This document shows, in pieces, positions 14,622 to 23,383 of a stretch of DNA of 64,000 nucleotides. Under the pieces are notes generated by a model that ran no database searches, was not told the origin of the DNA, and saw only the letters and a program-made list of their open reading frames with translations. The DNA lies in contig NZ_JABJUQ010000007.1 in assembly GCF_013155385.1 (NCBI RefSeq), positions 2,524,001 to 2,588,000 on the forward strand. The letters run 5' to 3'. The translations under genes were made by a program, and so were the position numbers. Position 1 is the stretch's first letter; each line of letters starts with the position of its first letter. The DNA is from Bacillus sp. WMMC1349. Lineage in GTDB: Bacteria > Bacillota > Bacilli > Bacillales > Bacillaceae.

Positions 14622-15536
14622 TTAACTGACATTTAAACTTTGATCTTTAAAGTTTACTTTTTCTCCGTCACGTACAACACGCTCACGAAACTTTTCAAGC
14701 ATCTTATTTGTATGCAGACCCGGCTTACCATCTCCAATTTTCCTTCCGTCTACTTTAACAACTGCAATCACTTCAGCAGCTGTTCCGGTTAAAAACACTT
14801 CTTCAGCTGTATAAACATCATGACGGGTAAACGGCTCTTCACTCACTTCGTAGCCAACCTCTTTCGCCATCTCAATGATGGCATTGCGGGTAATGCCTTC
14901 AAGTGCTCCGATATATCCAGGTGGTGTTAACAGTTTCCCGTTTTTATAAATAAATACATTATCAGCTGAACCCTCAGCCACATAGCCTTGGTCATTTAAC
15001 ATCAGCGCTTCGCTGACCCCCGCTATCTGTGCTTCAATCCGGACAAGAATATTATTTAAGTAGTTTAAGGATTTGACTTTTGGGCTTAAAACATCCGGCC
15101 GATTCCGTCTTGTTGGAACTGTTACAATTTCAATTCCTGTTTCATACAAATGTTTTGGGAATATTGCTAATGGTTCGACAATTATGATGACACTTGGTTT
15201 TTGACAGTTTCTTGGATCAAGTCCAAGATCTCCTACTCCTCGAGAAACAACCAAACGAATATAAGCATTATTTAGCCCATTTTTCTCGACTGTTCTAAGA
15301 ACATGTTCTGTCAGCTCTTCCTTTTGGTATGGAATATCAAGCATAATTGACCTTGCCGAATCATAAAGTCGATCCATATGTTCTTTCATTTTAAAAATAT
15401 TACCGCTGTAGACTCTGATCCCTTCAAACACCCCGTCTCCATACAAAAACCCATGATCATAGACTGATATTTTGGCATCTTCTTTTTTAACCAGTACATC
15501 ATTTAAAAAAATCCACCGGTCTTTCTGGTCCCCCAT
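14622..15536 (-). CDS. ilvE: branched-chain amino acid aminotransferase (class IV)
   Basis: Fold-type IV PLP aminotransferase of about 304 residues. The Schiff-base lysine is in SPKVKSLNYLN (about residue 155). LYDSARSIMLDIPY, EGSADNVF and GTAAEVIAV are class IV signatures. It transaminates the keto acids of valine, leucine and isoleucine. It lies directly upstream of the ilv-leu T-box leader on the same strand; B. subtilis has its aminotransferases elsewhere. A GTG at 15548 is an alternative start adding four residues; neither start has an ideally spaced RBS. Confidence 0.93.
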   Translation of the reverse strand: MGDQKDRWIFLNDVLVKKEDAKISVYDHGFLYGDGVFEGIRVYSGNIFKMKEHMDRLYDSARSIMLDIPYQKEELTEHVLRTVEKNGLNNAYIRLVVSRGVGDLGLDPRNCQKPSVIIIVEPLAIFPKHLYETGIEIVTVPTRRNRPDVLSPKVKSLNYLNNILVRIEAQIAGVSEALMLNDQGYVAEGSADNVFIYKNGKLLTPPGYIGALEGITRNAIIEMAKEVGYEVSEEPFTRHDVYTAEEVFLTGTAAEVIAVVKVDGRKIGDGKPGLHTNKMLEKFRERVVRDGEKVNFKDQSLNVS

Positions 15537-15548
15537 GCCATTTAGCAC

Positions 15549-15908
15549 ACCTTTCCGTTTTAAATAGTCACTAAAATCATGATGCAGGAACCCGTTTATC
15601 CCACGATCATTTACCGGGAAAAATGATTTGTTCTTTTGTTTGAACTCATATTACGCCCCTTTACAAGCAGTGTCAACCAGATTTTTTAAAATTATTTGAT
15701 AATTTAGATTTATTAATAAATTTGAATCCGCTTTCATTATTGGTAATAAAGGAAATTCAACGAAAAAAAATATTTCTCCATATTTATTAAGAATACAGGA
15801 ATTGAATTGACATTTATACAATTTTGTCAGTTTTTATGACAAACAAACAATTTAAAGTTATTTTCCATATCATGTTACATAACAAAAGTTTTGAGGTAGG
15901 TGAATATC
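15549..15908. other. AT-rich intergenic region between ilvE and a divergent small gene
   Basis: About 360 bases without a gene. A TTGACA at 15807-15812 on the plus strand points toward the small gene at 15909, but I see no convincing -10 at the right distance. A promoter for ilvE must also lie here; none stands out. Confidence 0.4.
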
Positions 15909-16130
15909 ATGAATCAGGACATCAATCAACACTTGTCTGAATCTCGTCAATACTCAGATGACTCAGCTCCATATGTTTACAATCCCAGTCTTCACCCAGG
16001 CAGCATGTTGTATTTTCCATACGGTGCTGTTTTTCAAACTCCCATTATTGGGGTATTTCTTCCCGGTAGTGTGCCCTATTACGCAACACCTAGTTTTGTC
16101 GGAACTTTTGGTGTACATCGGTTCTTGTAA
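15909..16130 (+). CDS. small Pro/Tyr-rich protein of unknown function
   Basis: 73-residue protein rich in Pro, Tyr, Ser and Phe (SAPYVYNPSLHPGSMLYFPYG), with no signal peptide or clear membrane helix. I chose the ATG at 15909 because GAGGTAGGTG ends 8 bases upstream; an in-frame ATG at 15900 overlaps that site. It ends in a bidirectional terminator shared with the glutamine-rich gene. Composition and position beside spore-type genes suggest a spore-surface protein, but that is inference only. Confidence 0.6.
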   Translation: MNQDINQHLSESRQYSDDSAPYVYNPSLHPGSMLYFPYGAVFQTPIIGVFLPGSVPYYATPSFVGTFGVHRFL

Positions 16131-16159
16131 AAAAAAGAGCCGTGTACGGCCCTTTTTTC
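16130..16159. terminator. bidirectional terminator between convergent genes
   Basis: Symmetric hairpin AAAAAAGaGCCGT/ACGGCcCTTTTTT, with A and T runs on both sides, between convergent genes ending at 16130 and 16168. Confidence 0.9.
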
Positions 16160-16167
16160 TCTCATCA

Positions 16168-16650
16168 TTATTGTAGAGGCTGCTGAAATTGTTGGTTTTG
16201 CTGGTTTTGCTGGTTTTGTTGGTTTTGTTGTTGACCCGTTTGACCTTGCTGACCAAATGATTGTTGAGCTTGGTGAAGAGCATGGCTCATTTGGTTCATT
16301 GCCATATTTGTTTGAATCCCTTGAACCGCTTGATTTAATTGTTGAATAGCTTGTTGAATGCACTGGAGAACTTGTTGATCTGTTTGCTGCATTTGTTGTT
16401 GAGATTGTGAACTAAATTGTTGGATTTGCTGCTTTAATTGATTAAACCCTTGACCATTTTGTTGAGATTGTCTATTTTGCCCTGACTGTTGTGAACCTAA
16501 TTGTGAAACGATATTTTCAAGCTGAGCAAGTTGTTGTTGAATATTTCCAAATTCTTGAGCTAGCTCTGTATCTGTTATCACTTTACCAAGCATTTGTGTA
16601 TGCTTTTGTTTTTGCTTCTGTTGATTTTGTTGTTGCGTATTTTTTGTCAT
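16168..16650 (-). CDS. glutamine-rich, coiled-coil, spore-coat-like protein
   Basis: 160 residues, roughly one third glutamine. A Lys/Gln tail (1-20) leads into a conventional helical stretch MLGKVITDTELAQEFGNI and LAQLENIVSQL, then coiled-coil-like Q-rich repeats and a C-terminal QQNQQN run. One cysteine near 115. RBS AAGGAGG precedes the ATG. The position just upstream of the ilv operon is that of the small spore gene ysnD in B. subtilis; I suspect a relationship but cannot confirm it. The Q/N-rich tail could polymerise or form coat or amyloid-like structures (inference). Confidence 0.7.
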   Translation of the reverse strand: MTKNTQQQNQQKQKQKHTQMLGKVITDTELAQEFGNIQQQLAQLENIVSQLGSQQSGQNRQSQQNGQGFNQLKQQIQQFSSQSQQQMQQTDQQVLQCIQQAIQQLNQAVQGIQTNMAMNQMSHALHQAQQSFGQQGQTGQQQNQQNQQNQQNQQFQQPLQ

Positions 16651-17080
16651 AAAAAATCCTCCTTAAAATTGTTCACACCCTTTATCATTTTCATTAATGT
16701 TAAAAAGATAATAGGCAATTTAAGGAATACACTTTAGAATGGTAATCATGTCCATGTTAAAAAAAAGCGAAAAAGCATAATCTTTATTGTGAGAGCAGAT
16801 TTGATTTTTGATTAGGATTTCATGTCGGCAATGACTAGACTCAAAAATCATCTTTTTTTTAAATGGAAAATGAATAATATGATGGTTGATGCGATAAACT
16901 TATTATCTCAGCCATTTGTGAATAATGACCATAACATATATATGAATAAACATTCTGAACCAGCTAGGAATAAGAAGCCGAGCTTTTAGGACCTTATCTG
17001 AAAGTTTCCCCCATTTTCTCCATCGCACTATATGAATGAAGCTGTTCTCAAAAGAAAGTTGACTCATTTTCTATAATATC
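16651..17080. other. intergenic, no gene seen
   Basis: About 430 bases of AT-rich DNA between the glutamine-rich gene and the ctaA remnant. I see only short broken reading frames. It marks the start of the accessory region. Confidence 0.4.
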
Positions 17081-17418
17081 GTTGTTTATACAGGAGCCTA
17101 TGCACGCCACACAAACTCAAGTCGCTTGTCCAGACTTTCCGCTCTGCAACAGACTAAATAGCGGTATTCCAGCTCAGTTTCACGAATGGACCCAGATGGG
17201 TCACAGAATCGCTGTCACCCTGAGTGTGATCACTACCCTTCATGCCGTGAGACATTACCAAGAAGAGAATGTAGTGGGGCTGGATCATTTCCCTAATCTT
17301 GATTGTTCTTCAAGTAGTTTCAGGAATTCTCGTTATTTTGACTAGATTAGATCTGGGATTTGCACTAGCCTATGCTTATTTATGTCTTGTCTATTTGGGA
17401 TTCTCAGTTATTTCTTAA
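17081..17418 (+). pseudogene. ctaA: heme A synthase (CtaA/Cox15) fragment, frameshifted
   Basis: Broken 3' part of a heme A synthase. Segments in three frames match the family: VVYTGAYARHT, then VACPDFPLCN and GIPAQFHEWTQMGHRIA (the periplasmic loop Cys and the heme-ligand His motif), then LQVVSGILVILTRLDLGFA near the C-terminal membrane helices. At least two frameshifts separate them and the N-terminal half is missing, so it cannot make an active enzyme. A functional copy is presumably elsewhere in the genome. Confidence 0.7.
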
Positions 17419-17475
17419 TTATTGATGGTCCATTATCGACAATAGATTCTGACTTAGACATTGCAATAGGAGCTG

Positions 17476-17612
17476 TCTAAAAAGTCCTTTTTTACATAAT
17501 CCGGGGGGATTTGCGAGACTCCTGCGGGAACAGCGAGCCAGGCTGGCGGATCACCCGCGAAAAGCGAGCAAATTCCCTAATTTTTATTCATCCACACTAC
17601 TTTCAGGACACC
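17476..17612 (+). repeat. dispersed repeat, copy 1
   Basis: About 135 bases running from CTAAAAAGTCC through GCGAGACTCCTGCGGGAA to AGCGAGCAAATTCCC. The same elements recur, degenerate, at 28900-29011 (plus) and 52930-53085 (minus). GC-rich core in an AT-rich setting, with internal inverted repeats; all copies lie in accessory DNA. Confidence 0.7.
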
Positions 17613-17795
17613 TTAGATTTCACGCGGCACTACGGGATTAACCGGTAGTATAAGTCCATTTGTGATGCGAGAAATAGATCTCTGCATCACTTACTTTCCT
17701 GTGTACCGTATGCCCGGTCAATTTATCAAAAATAAGAATAAAATTGCATGAGTGAACAAGACGAGACCTGTTTTTACCCATTTCTTTGTAAATTT

Positions 17796-18400
17796 GAACT
17801 ACCCCCACTTATCGACCTTGCGGTTTGATTGAAGTGGGAGATTCTTGGGAACAGAGCGTACTTGTTGACGTATTTCTTTGCCAACAGAGGTTTCTCTTAT
17901 TGACCAAGCTATCCCCGTAGATTCCTATGGTTCTATATTTAAGCCAAAACTTCTTGACCAAAACATTTCTTTCCACAGCTTTTTTCTAACCTGCGGAAAA
18001 CCTTTTTTGATTAATTGTGAACTAGCACTTTTATAAGCATTAATGAACTTTGATAATTCAGTGTTAGGATGTGTTTTGAACAGGATGTGAACATGGTCTT
18101 TATCATAATTCCACTCAACTAGAGAGATATTGTATTTCTCACCTAGCTTTACAAACATATCCTTAGCATAGTCAGATACTTTGTCATCAAAGACTTCTCT
18201 ACGATATTGATAGTACATTGAGAATACTGAATGATTATTACTGTCTAATTTCATTGTAACATCAGCCTTTATCTTATATAAGACTGGTAAACAAAATAGC
18301 CTTTAGGCTATCGCCGAACCGACATTCATCTCCTACCTATCGTTTGGCTTCGCCCTTCACACGACTGAGGTGGGAGTCTTCTGTCGGAAAACGATAAAAT
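17796..18400 (-). mobile_element. internally deleted IS200/IS605-family element
   Basis: Both ends appear present. On the left is a right-end-like stem region with GTGGGGGTAGTTC; on the right is an upstream end containing the hairpin ATAGCCT-TT-AGGCTAT near 18298. Between them only the first part of tnpA survives, joined directly to the last codons of what looks like tnpB. Such internally deleted copies can be moved only by a TnpA supplied elsewhere. Boundaries are approximate. Confidence 0.6.
17925..18254 (-). pseudogene. tnpA: truncated IS200/IS605 TnpA (Y1 HUH transposase)
   Basis: 109 residues. The HUH motif is intact (DHVHILF near 53-59) and KFINAYKSASSQLIKK is typical of TnpA. The protein stops being TnpA-like at FWSRSF, just before the helix carrying the catalytic tyrosine, and continues as GLNIEP, which looks like a tnpB tail. 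It should therefore be inactive. Family members are about 130-155 residues. Confidence 0.8.
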
Positions 18401-18552
18401 TCAAACCCTTTCAAATCCATTTTTACTCAATATTTATGAAATTTTGGATTAAAAATATTATCTCTATCCCTTCCCGCTCCAGTATAATAATATTTAAAAA
18501 CGCGCACATCACTGCAAAATACATGCACTGTGGAATTTGCTGCAATTAGGAA

Positions 18553-18966
18553 GTGGGACATTTGATTACTTATCGCGGTCCGATCGAAAGACCGATCGTA
18601 AATCCTAGTGATGAATTTGTAAGAAATATTATCTTTAAGAAAACCGAAGATTATTGGAAGCAAGGAAGTGGGGATTCAAGCTTTGAAATAGAAGGGTGTG
18701 ATGAATCGTTTATTCTGTTTTATGATGAACCATATGGTTTTTTTATCATGAGGCACCCTGACTATTTAGTTCCATTAAATAAAAGTATTGAAATAAAAAC
18801 AGTGGAACATTTCGTTGGAGGAGAAGCAATGCATGTTCCGTCCTGTAGTTATCTAAATAGAGATTTAGCATACAAAGTAATAAAAGAGTTTATGGCAACT
18901 AAGACAATCCCTTCTTTCATAGAATGGACAGATTTATATGAGATAGATTTTGACCATGGGTTTTAA
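18553..18966 (+). CDS. Imm1-like immunity protein
   Basis: 137-residue cytoplasmic protein. The segment EHFVGGEAMHVPSCSYLN followed by AYKVIKEFMATKTIPSFIEW resembles the Imm1 group of polymorphic-toxin immunity proteins, which end in a similar G/E-P-S-C and W motif. No toxin gene is adjacent, so this is probably an orphan immunity gene. A start at 18562 (TTG) is possible. Family call is from memory of the motif and is moderate. Confidence 0.55.
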   Translation: MGHLITYRGPIERPIVNPSDEFVRNIIFKKTEDYWKQGSGDSSFEIEGCDESFILFYDEPYGFFIMRHPDYLVPLNKSIEIKTVEHFVGGEAMHVPSCSYLNRDLAYKVIKEFMATKTIPSFIEWTDLYEIDFDHGF

Positions 18967-19560
18967 AAAAATGAGGAACGGAAAATCAAGTGAGAAGGTC
19001 ACCCGACAACTTACAAAAAAAACGAACACAACTCTGGTAATGCTCTATTAAGAAAAATAGAAGAAAGATAAGATGATGAAAACTTTTTTGTACTTAAAAA
19101 CATTTGAGCAATGTATACCCTATAGAGATAGAGGAAGATTCGTTAATATAGATCGTTTACTATAGGTGTTGGATACTACTCAGCCTTCACGCATGATTGT
19201 TTATATCTGTTTGCTCAGTTAGAGGTAAATATGAAAAATCATGAGGAAAGAAAAGATCTTTTCGGAATTTATAGGAAATTGTTGAAACAGTTGATTTAGA
19301 AATTGATAATGAATCGTAGTATAATTTTTCGCATACACATCTTGATTTTTATAGAGTTGGCAAACACGCACTCAAAAAAGAAGAGGGCATATAAAAGCTC
19401 ATATCGCTTTATATCATGTAATTTTAAAACAATCATTAAATACTATCTCATAATCAAGATCATTAACCGGTTGCTCTCTTATACACCAACTCAGTTTTCC
19501 TTTGTTTTGAAAATACTTTGTCTACTAGATTTTTAAATCCTATAGCTTAAAAGATTGATT
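18967..19560. other. degraded intergenic region
   Basis: About 590 bases without an intact gene. A plus-strand open stretch at 19171-19299 encodes 43 residues (FTHDCLYLFAQLEVN...) without a start or RBS and looks like the tail of a lost gene. The rest shows only short AT-rich frames. Confidence 0.4.
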
Positions 19561-20073
19561 TCACCAATAAGTAATAGCATAAAATATTTCTTTTGGGTTT
19601 GGATCGTGTTCCAAGTATCCTCCATAACGAGAAACAAGAAAACCATAGCTAAAATCTTGACCAACAACCCATAGATCATTATTATTGATTAATCCCCATA
19701 ATAAACCAAAGTTCTTTATGACCCATTTTCCGTCAACAAGGAAAAATGGACTGTTGTCATCTATCTCCAAAAGCAAATAAACTTGTTTCTCTTCAATATC
19801 TATTCCATCTATAAACTGAATGACCTCTTGTTCCCAACTAAATTCCTTTCTGAAATCACTATACCTAGTTACAAAGTCCCCTTTATGTAAATCAAAGTTC
19901 CATTTTTCGTGAACTTTATTTAAAATCTTTTCTCGTTCAGGTGATATAATAACCTCACTTTTGTTAATAACAGTTGCCAATTTTTTCGGCAGCAAATCCA
20001 TCAATTTGATTTTAAGACTTTTTTGTTTGTTTATTTTTAGTTTTTGTTTTAAAAGTTTTTGTCGGTCAATCAT
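19561..20073 (-). CDS. possible immunity protein, family not recognised
   Basis: 170 residues: a Lys-rich helical N-terminus (1-40), then a compact alpha/beta-looking domain with LLEIDDNSPFFLVDGKW, LWVVGQDFSYGFLVSRYGG and a final FYAITYW. No signal peptide or membrane segment. The aromatic, acidic C-terminal domain and the surroundings suggest an LXG-toxin immunity protein of the YxxD kind, but I cannot assign a family. It stands alone. Confidence 0.55.
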   Translation of the reverse strand: MIDRQKLLKQKLKINKQKSLKIKLMDLLPKKLATVINKSEVIISPEREKILNKVHEKWNFDLHKGDFVTRYSDFRKEFSWEQEVIQFIDGIDIEEKQVYLLLEIDDNSPFFLVDGKWVIKNFGLLWGLINNNDLWVVGQDFSYGFLVSRYGGYLEHDPNPKEIFYAITYW

Positions 20074-20339
20074 TATCTTACCCCTAGCTGATTCTACTTT
20101 TTATCAGATATATTAATTATTCTATCAATGAGAAAGAAGGAATGTCTAGGAGAGGTTCGAAACATGATGAAATGAAGGTTCACTAAACACATTTCTTCAA
20201 AGAAACATAAAGTGTTTAAGTGTTTAAACACCCATGATGAGGGTGTTATCAAAACTTTAAGGACAATACATAATTGATACGTCTACTATATATTGCCCTT
20301 TTACTAATATATAATTCATGTAAACTCACTCAAGATAAG

Positions 20340-20783
20340 TTAACTTCCAATATAAACACTTTCACATGTTCCAGGTTTTGGTTCATAATAACAATGATTT
20401 TTAAATTGACCAGTTAAAGGTTGACCATACCATGTTGGAGGACAAGGACGATACGGATTAAAATACCAAAGAGCAAATTTCCCCGGGTGTTGTCTCCAAT
20501 AATCTAAATTCTGTTTTGCTAATTTTTTTTCAACAGATCGCGCTCTTTGATAAAATACATTACCTTTTTGAACAGCTTCAAAAGAATAATTTCCTCCTTG
20601 CACTTGATAAATGACTTGTGGAACTGTTCTTAAGTCTTTAAAGTCTAAACAATTTGCTTTAAGACGATTAACAATAACATTGCCAACATATAACATCCCT
20701 AATTTTCCTTCACCTTCGGCCTCCGCTCTCATCATCCTTGCCATTAAGTCAACGTCCGAACTTCGATAGGCTGCTCTTGGCAT
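20340..20783 (-). CDS. CwlJ-like germination-specific cell wall hydrolase
   Basis: 147 residues forming a single Hydrolase_2 (SleB/CwlJ catalytic) domain. SSDVDLMARMMRAEAEGEG places the catalytic glutamate near residue 22; VGNVIVNRL, YQVQGGNYSFEAV and FALWYFNP are family motifs. No signal peptide, as in B. subtilis CwlJ (142 residues). CwlJ acts on spore cortex peptidoglycan during germination and is held in the spore coat. This is probably an additional paralog, since it lies in accessory DNA. RBS GGGGGTGG precedes the ATG. Confidence 0.88.
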   Translation of the reverse strand: MPRAAYRSSDVDLMARMMRAEAEGEGKLGMLYVGNVIVNRLKANCLDFKDLRTVPQVIYQVQGGNYSFEAVQKGNVFYQRARSVEKKLAKQNLDYWRQHPGKFALWYFNPYRPCPPTWYGQPLTGQFKNHCYYEPKPGTCESVYIGS

Positions 20784-20800
20784 TTTTCCACCCCCTACAC

Positions 20801-20808
20801 ATAGTATG
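20801..20808 (-). promoter_or_regulatory. possible sigma-E -10 element of the cwlJ-like gene
   Basis: CATACTAT on the minus strand, 18-25 bases upstream of the start codon, resembles the sigma-E -10 consensus CATACAnT. The -35 region is weak. cwlJ is under sigma-E in B. subtilis, which makes the match plausible. Confidence 0.35.
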
Positions 20809-21325
20809 AAAAAAAATGATGTTCATGTCATCGTTTATTTCAGTTTTAAGTACGGTTCTAAATACTCTTATAAAAGACCATAAAGTCCTTTAATTGTTTA
20901 CTTTCTTTTAGAGGTTGGTGGCTTTACATCTTGGGGGTAGGAGCTTTTCCTAATTGCTTTCGGTGCCGTAAATTGAATAGAGCAAAAAACTAAACCCCAG
21001 TCAAAGATTGCATTTTTTCTTTTTCTAACCTTTTATCTAGTTTGCTATTACCTAGACCTTGTTAACTACGTGGTTCATTTTAAATATTCTCCGCCATGAG
21101 GATCTATAGGGTTTTGTAATGCCTATAATAATTTCATTACTCCATTTATTTCGGCTTTAATCCCATTAAACATGAATATATTATGTTTTATCATGTAATG
21201 AAAATTAGTTCGTGTTGTGTTGCACCATCATTCCCCTTATCCAATATATGATTAATTAACTCGATAGTTCATTATTTTTGACGCTCCTATATTTCAACAG
21301 GTATTCTGTCTGTAGAGGTGATAAT
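20809..21325. other. intergenic, no gene seen
   Basis: About 500 bases between the divergent cwlJ-like and FMN reductase genes. AT-rich and without convincing coding frames. A promoter for the reductase should lie near 21270-21310 but is not clear. Confidence 0.35.
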
Positions 21326-21871
21326 ATGAGCAGACAAAAAAAGATAGTAGCAATTTCAGGAAGCATTCGAACAGGTTCATCTAACACTAACATATTAAAG
21401 GCTTTAGCAACCTTTATTCCTGAAGATATTGAATATACGATTTATAACGGTATAAAAGAGCTTCCCCATTTCAATCCAGATGTCGATCAAATGAACCCGC
21501 CAGCTGTCGTTAAAGATTTTCGAAATTTGCTAAATGAGTCACATGCACTTATTATTTGTACACCAGAATATGCAAAAAGTGTACCAGCAGTCTTGAAAAA
21601 TTCACTAGAATGGCTTGTTTCTTCAGCCGAACTTTATAAAAAACCCGTAGCTGTTATCACAGCTTCTCCATCAATAACGGGAGGAGACAAAGCACATGAG
21701 TCTTTACTGCTTACATTAGGTATGCTTGATGCTACAATTGTTAAATCTGGATCGCTATTAGTTCCAACTGTACGAACAAAATTCAATGACGATGCTACAG
21801 TAACTGATGAATCTACTAAACAAGCACTTATTGCTTTAATTAGTAGTATAGTTGATGAAATACATCATTGA
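21326..21871 (+). CDS. NADPH-dependent FMN reductase family protein
   Basis: 181-residue flavodoxin-like protein. GSIRTGSSNTNILKAL at the N-terminus is the FMN phosphate-binding loop; TPEYAKSVPAVLKNSLEWL is the family signature. Likely a quinone, azo or chromate reductase; the substrate cannot be told. I chose ATG 21326 because GAGGTGAT lies 6 bases upstream; a longer frame has no RBS. Monocistronic with its own terminator. Confidence 0.9.
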   Translation: MSRQKKIVAISGSIRTGSSNTNILKALATFIPEDIEYTIYNGIKELPHFNPDVDQMNPPAVVKDFRNLLNESHALIICTPEYAKSVPAVLKNSLEWLVSSAELYKKPVAVITASPSITGGDKAHESLLLTLGMLDATIVKSGSLLVPTVRTKFNDDATVTDESTKQALIALISSIVDEIHH

Positions 21872-21885
21872 TTTGTGTGTTAATT

Positions 21886-21912
21886 GAAGGGCCTTAATAA
21901 AGGCTTTTTTTT
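21886..21912 (+). terminator. terminator of the FMN reductase gene
   Basis: Short hairpin GCCTTAATAAAGGC followed by eight T, 20 bases after the stop. Confidence 0.85.
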
Positions 21913-22037
21913 GTTACTTTGAAAAAGTTTAATACTAAATTTGTGTCTAATATATGAAATTCAATTTTATGGAAAGGATACTTATTTGTTCCATAGAATT
22001 CTTTTAATATATCAAAATTTAAAGGAGGAAGTTAACG

Positions 22038-22481
22038 ATGATTAAAAAACTTGGATTACTACTGGTATTAACAACAGGTATGTTACTGTCAGGAGCTGTT
22101 GGAGCATCGGCTGAAACAACTCATACCTCAAAAGCTGAATCGATTAGCCCCATCAAAGTTCACCCGCAAGGTATGGCCCATACTAGATATGAAAAAAGAG
22201 GAGACAATTACTACTTCAAAATCTTAGCTTTGCAATCTCCATTTAATCTAAACTATTATCTACGAGTTGCTTGGACAAATGACAACAAAGAACCAAACAG
22301 CTATAATACTATTACTTATGTGGCTGCGACTGCAACCGGAAACTCATATGATGTAGTATCCAATGGAGTAAGCACTTCAGTAGTAGAACATTATTTAACC
22401 TCTGGAAAAGATAAAGTTTACGGTTGGGCTAAAGCTAAAAACGGAAAATGGTATTCAGCAGGTGCCCTTCCTTTTAAATAA
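22038..22481 (+). CDS. secreted protein of unknown function
   Basis: 147 residues with a clear Sec signal peptide (KK, hydrophobic 5-22, cleavage after ASA near 27). The mature part of about 120 residues is Tyr/Asn/Ser/Thr-rich with no cysteine, likely beta-rich (YYLRVAWTNDN, KVYGWAKAKNGKWYSAG). RBS AAAGGAGG is strong. It is flanked downstream by a perfect hairpin. I do not recognise a family; a small secreted stress or competition protein is possible. Confidence 0.8.
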   Translation: MIKKLGLLLVLTTGMLLSGAVGASAETTHTSKAESISPIKVHPQGMAHTRYEKRGDNYYFKILALQSPFNLNYYLRVAWTNDNKEPNSYNTITYVAATATGNSYDVVSNGVSTSVVEHYLTSGKDKVYGWAKAKNGKWYSAGALPFK

Positions 22482-22509
22482 TTTATAGTTGAGTTTCCGC
22501 TGATTATAC

Positions 22510-22558
22510 TTTGTAAGGTGGGAAATGGGTATCGACCTCTCCATCCCACCTTACAAAG
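22510..22558. terminator. long perfect hairpin after the secreted protein gene
   Basis: Fourteen-base perfect stem CTTTGTAAGGTGGG/CCCACCTTACAAAG with a 21-base spacer. It lacks a T run on the plus strand, so it may be an RNA-stabilising or weak terminator structure. Confidence 0.6.
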
Positions 22559-22602
22559 AAAAACTACCCGGAAATCCCACAATCAGAATATTGTAATTTA
22601 GG

Positions 22603-22635
22603 AGCGACGCTGCAAATAAGGGAGTCGCTTTTTTT
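22603..22635 (+). terminator. intrinsic terminator
   Basis: AGCGAC...GTCGCT stem followed by seven T, about 120 bases after the secreted-protein gene; a second terminator in the same direction. Confidence 0.75.
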
Positions 22636-22735
22636 GCGGTTGGAAATAATAAATTGTCCATTTTTTTGAAAAATAAAATGATTAGGCTGTGGTATAAACG
22701 CCTAAACATAAAAGGCAAACCCACATATCTAGATC

Positions 22736-23050
22736 ATGTACCGAAAAAAACCCAAGAAAAATTTGATGTACTACGATGATTATGATGGTTACTCTGTTAA
22801 TTATTCTCGTGTTTTTGAGGGTTTAGTCGGTCAATTCCATTCTCTTCCTGTTAATTTAACATTACCAAATGGTCGTGTGCTTCCTGCCTGTACACGAGTG
22901 TTTATACACAGGGTAGGATATACTCAAGCTGGTCAAGAATTAGTTACAATAGTATTTCCATTTGAAGTTGGCGGTAACTGCATAAGCGGTTCTGCTGTAG
23001 TTTCGGCTACTCAACTTGGAGTTGGCGGCGGAATCCAAACATTTAGATAA
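22736..23050 (+). CDS. small protein of unknown function
   Basis: 104 residues, basic/Tyr-rich N-terminus, then a beta-rich segment (FHSLPVNLTLPNGRVLPAC, TQLGVGGGIQTFR). No signal peptide or membrane helix. The RBS is poor at both the ATG 22736 and the next in-frame ATG (22766), so the start is uncertain. The base composition looks coding. No family recognised; a spore-surface protein is a guess. Confidence 0.5.
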   Translation: MYRKKPKKNLMYYDDYDGYSVNYSRVFEGLVGQFHSLPVNLTLPNGRVLPACTRVFIHRVGYTQAGQELVTIVFPFEVGGNCISGSAVVSATQLGVGGGIQTFR

Positions 23051-23242
23051 GTTGTTATTTTCATTATGTTTTTAAGTGTTAATGTTATTTTATTAGGGGT
23101 TGGCAAGTCTGGTAAATGCAAAAAATCAAGCGAGTGGGGATAAATCTAAGTAAGTCTTATTGCACTTATCTTCATTTAATGAAACAAATTCAATTTGTTT
23201 CCAAAACATATGTTTAAACCGCTATGTTGTGAACAATGGAAG

Positions 23243-23316
23243 AAGCCTCATGACCTTGTTCATCAATGGGTTTGAGGCTTATCTGCTATGACAACCCAAG
23301 GAGAGATTCGAACTCC
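23243..23316. repeat. degenerate tRNA-Arg attachment repeat (island junction)
   Basis: CCCAAGGAGAGATTCGAACT at 23295-23314 nearly repeats the 3' end of tRNA-Arg at 46360-46378 (one extra A), and the upstream hairpin with GGTTTGAGGCTT also matches the terminator beside that tRNA (46307-46349). Both copies have the same orientation, hairpin then att. This looks like an old junction between tandem integrated elements. Degenerate, so probably no longer functional. Confidence 0.65.
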
Positions 23317-23383
23317 ATCGACTTTTAAAACACCGATCACATTAACCGGGTACCTCTGTTTTTTAGCTATTAATGTATTTAAG

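Noticed and set aside
19303-19536. 77-codon plus-strand frame
   Set aside because: AT-rich, no RBS, no pattern of a protein fold.
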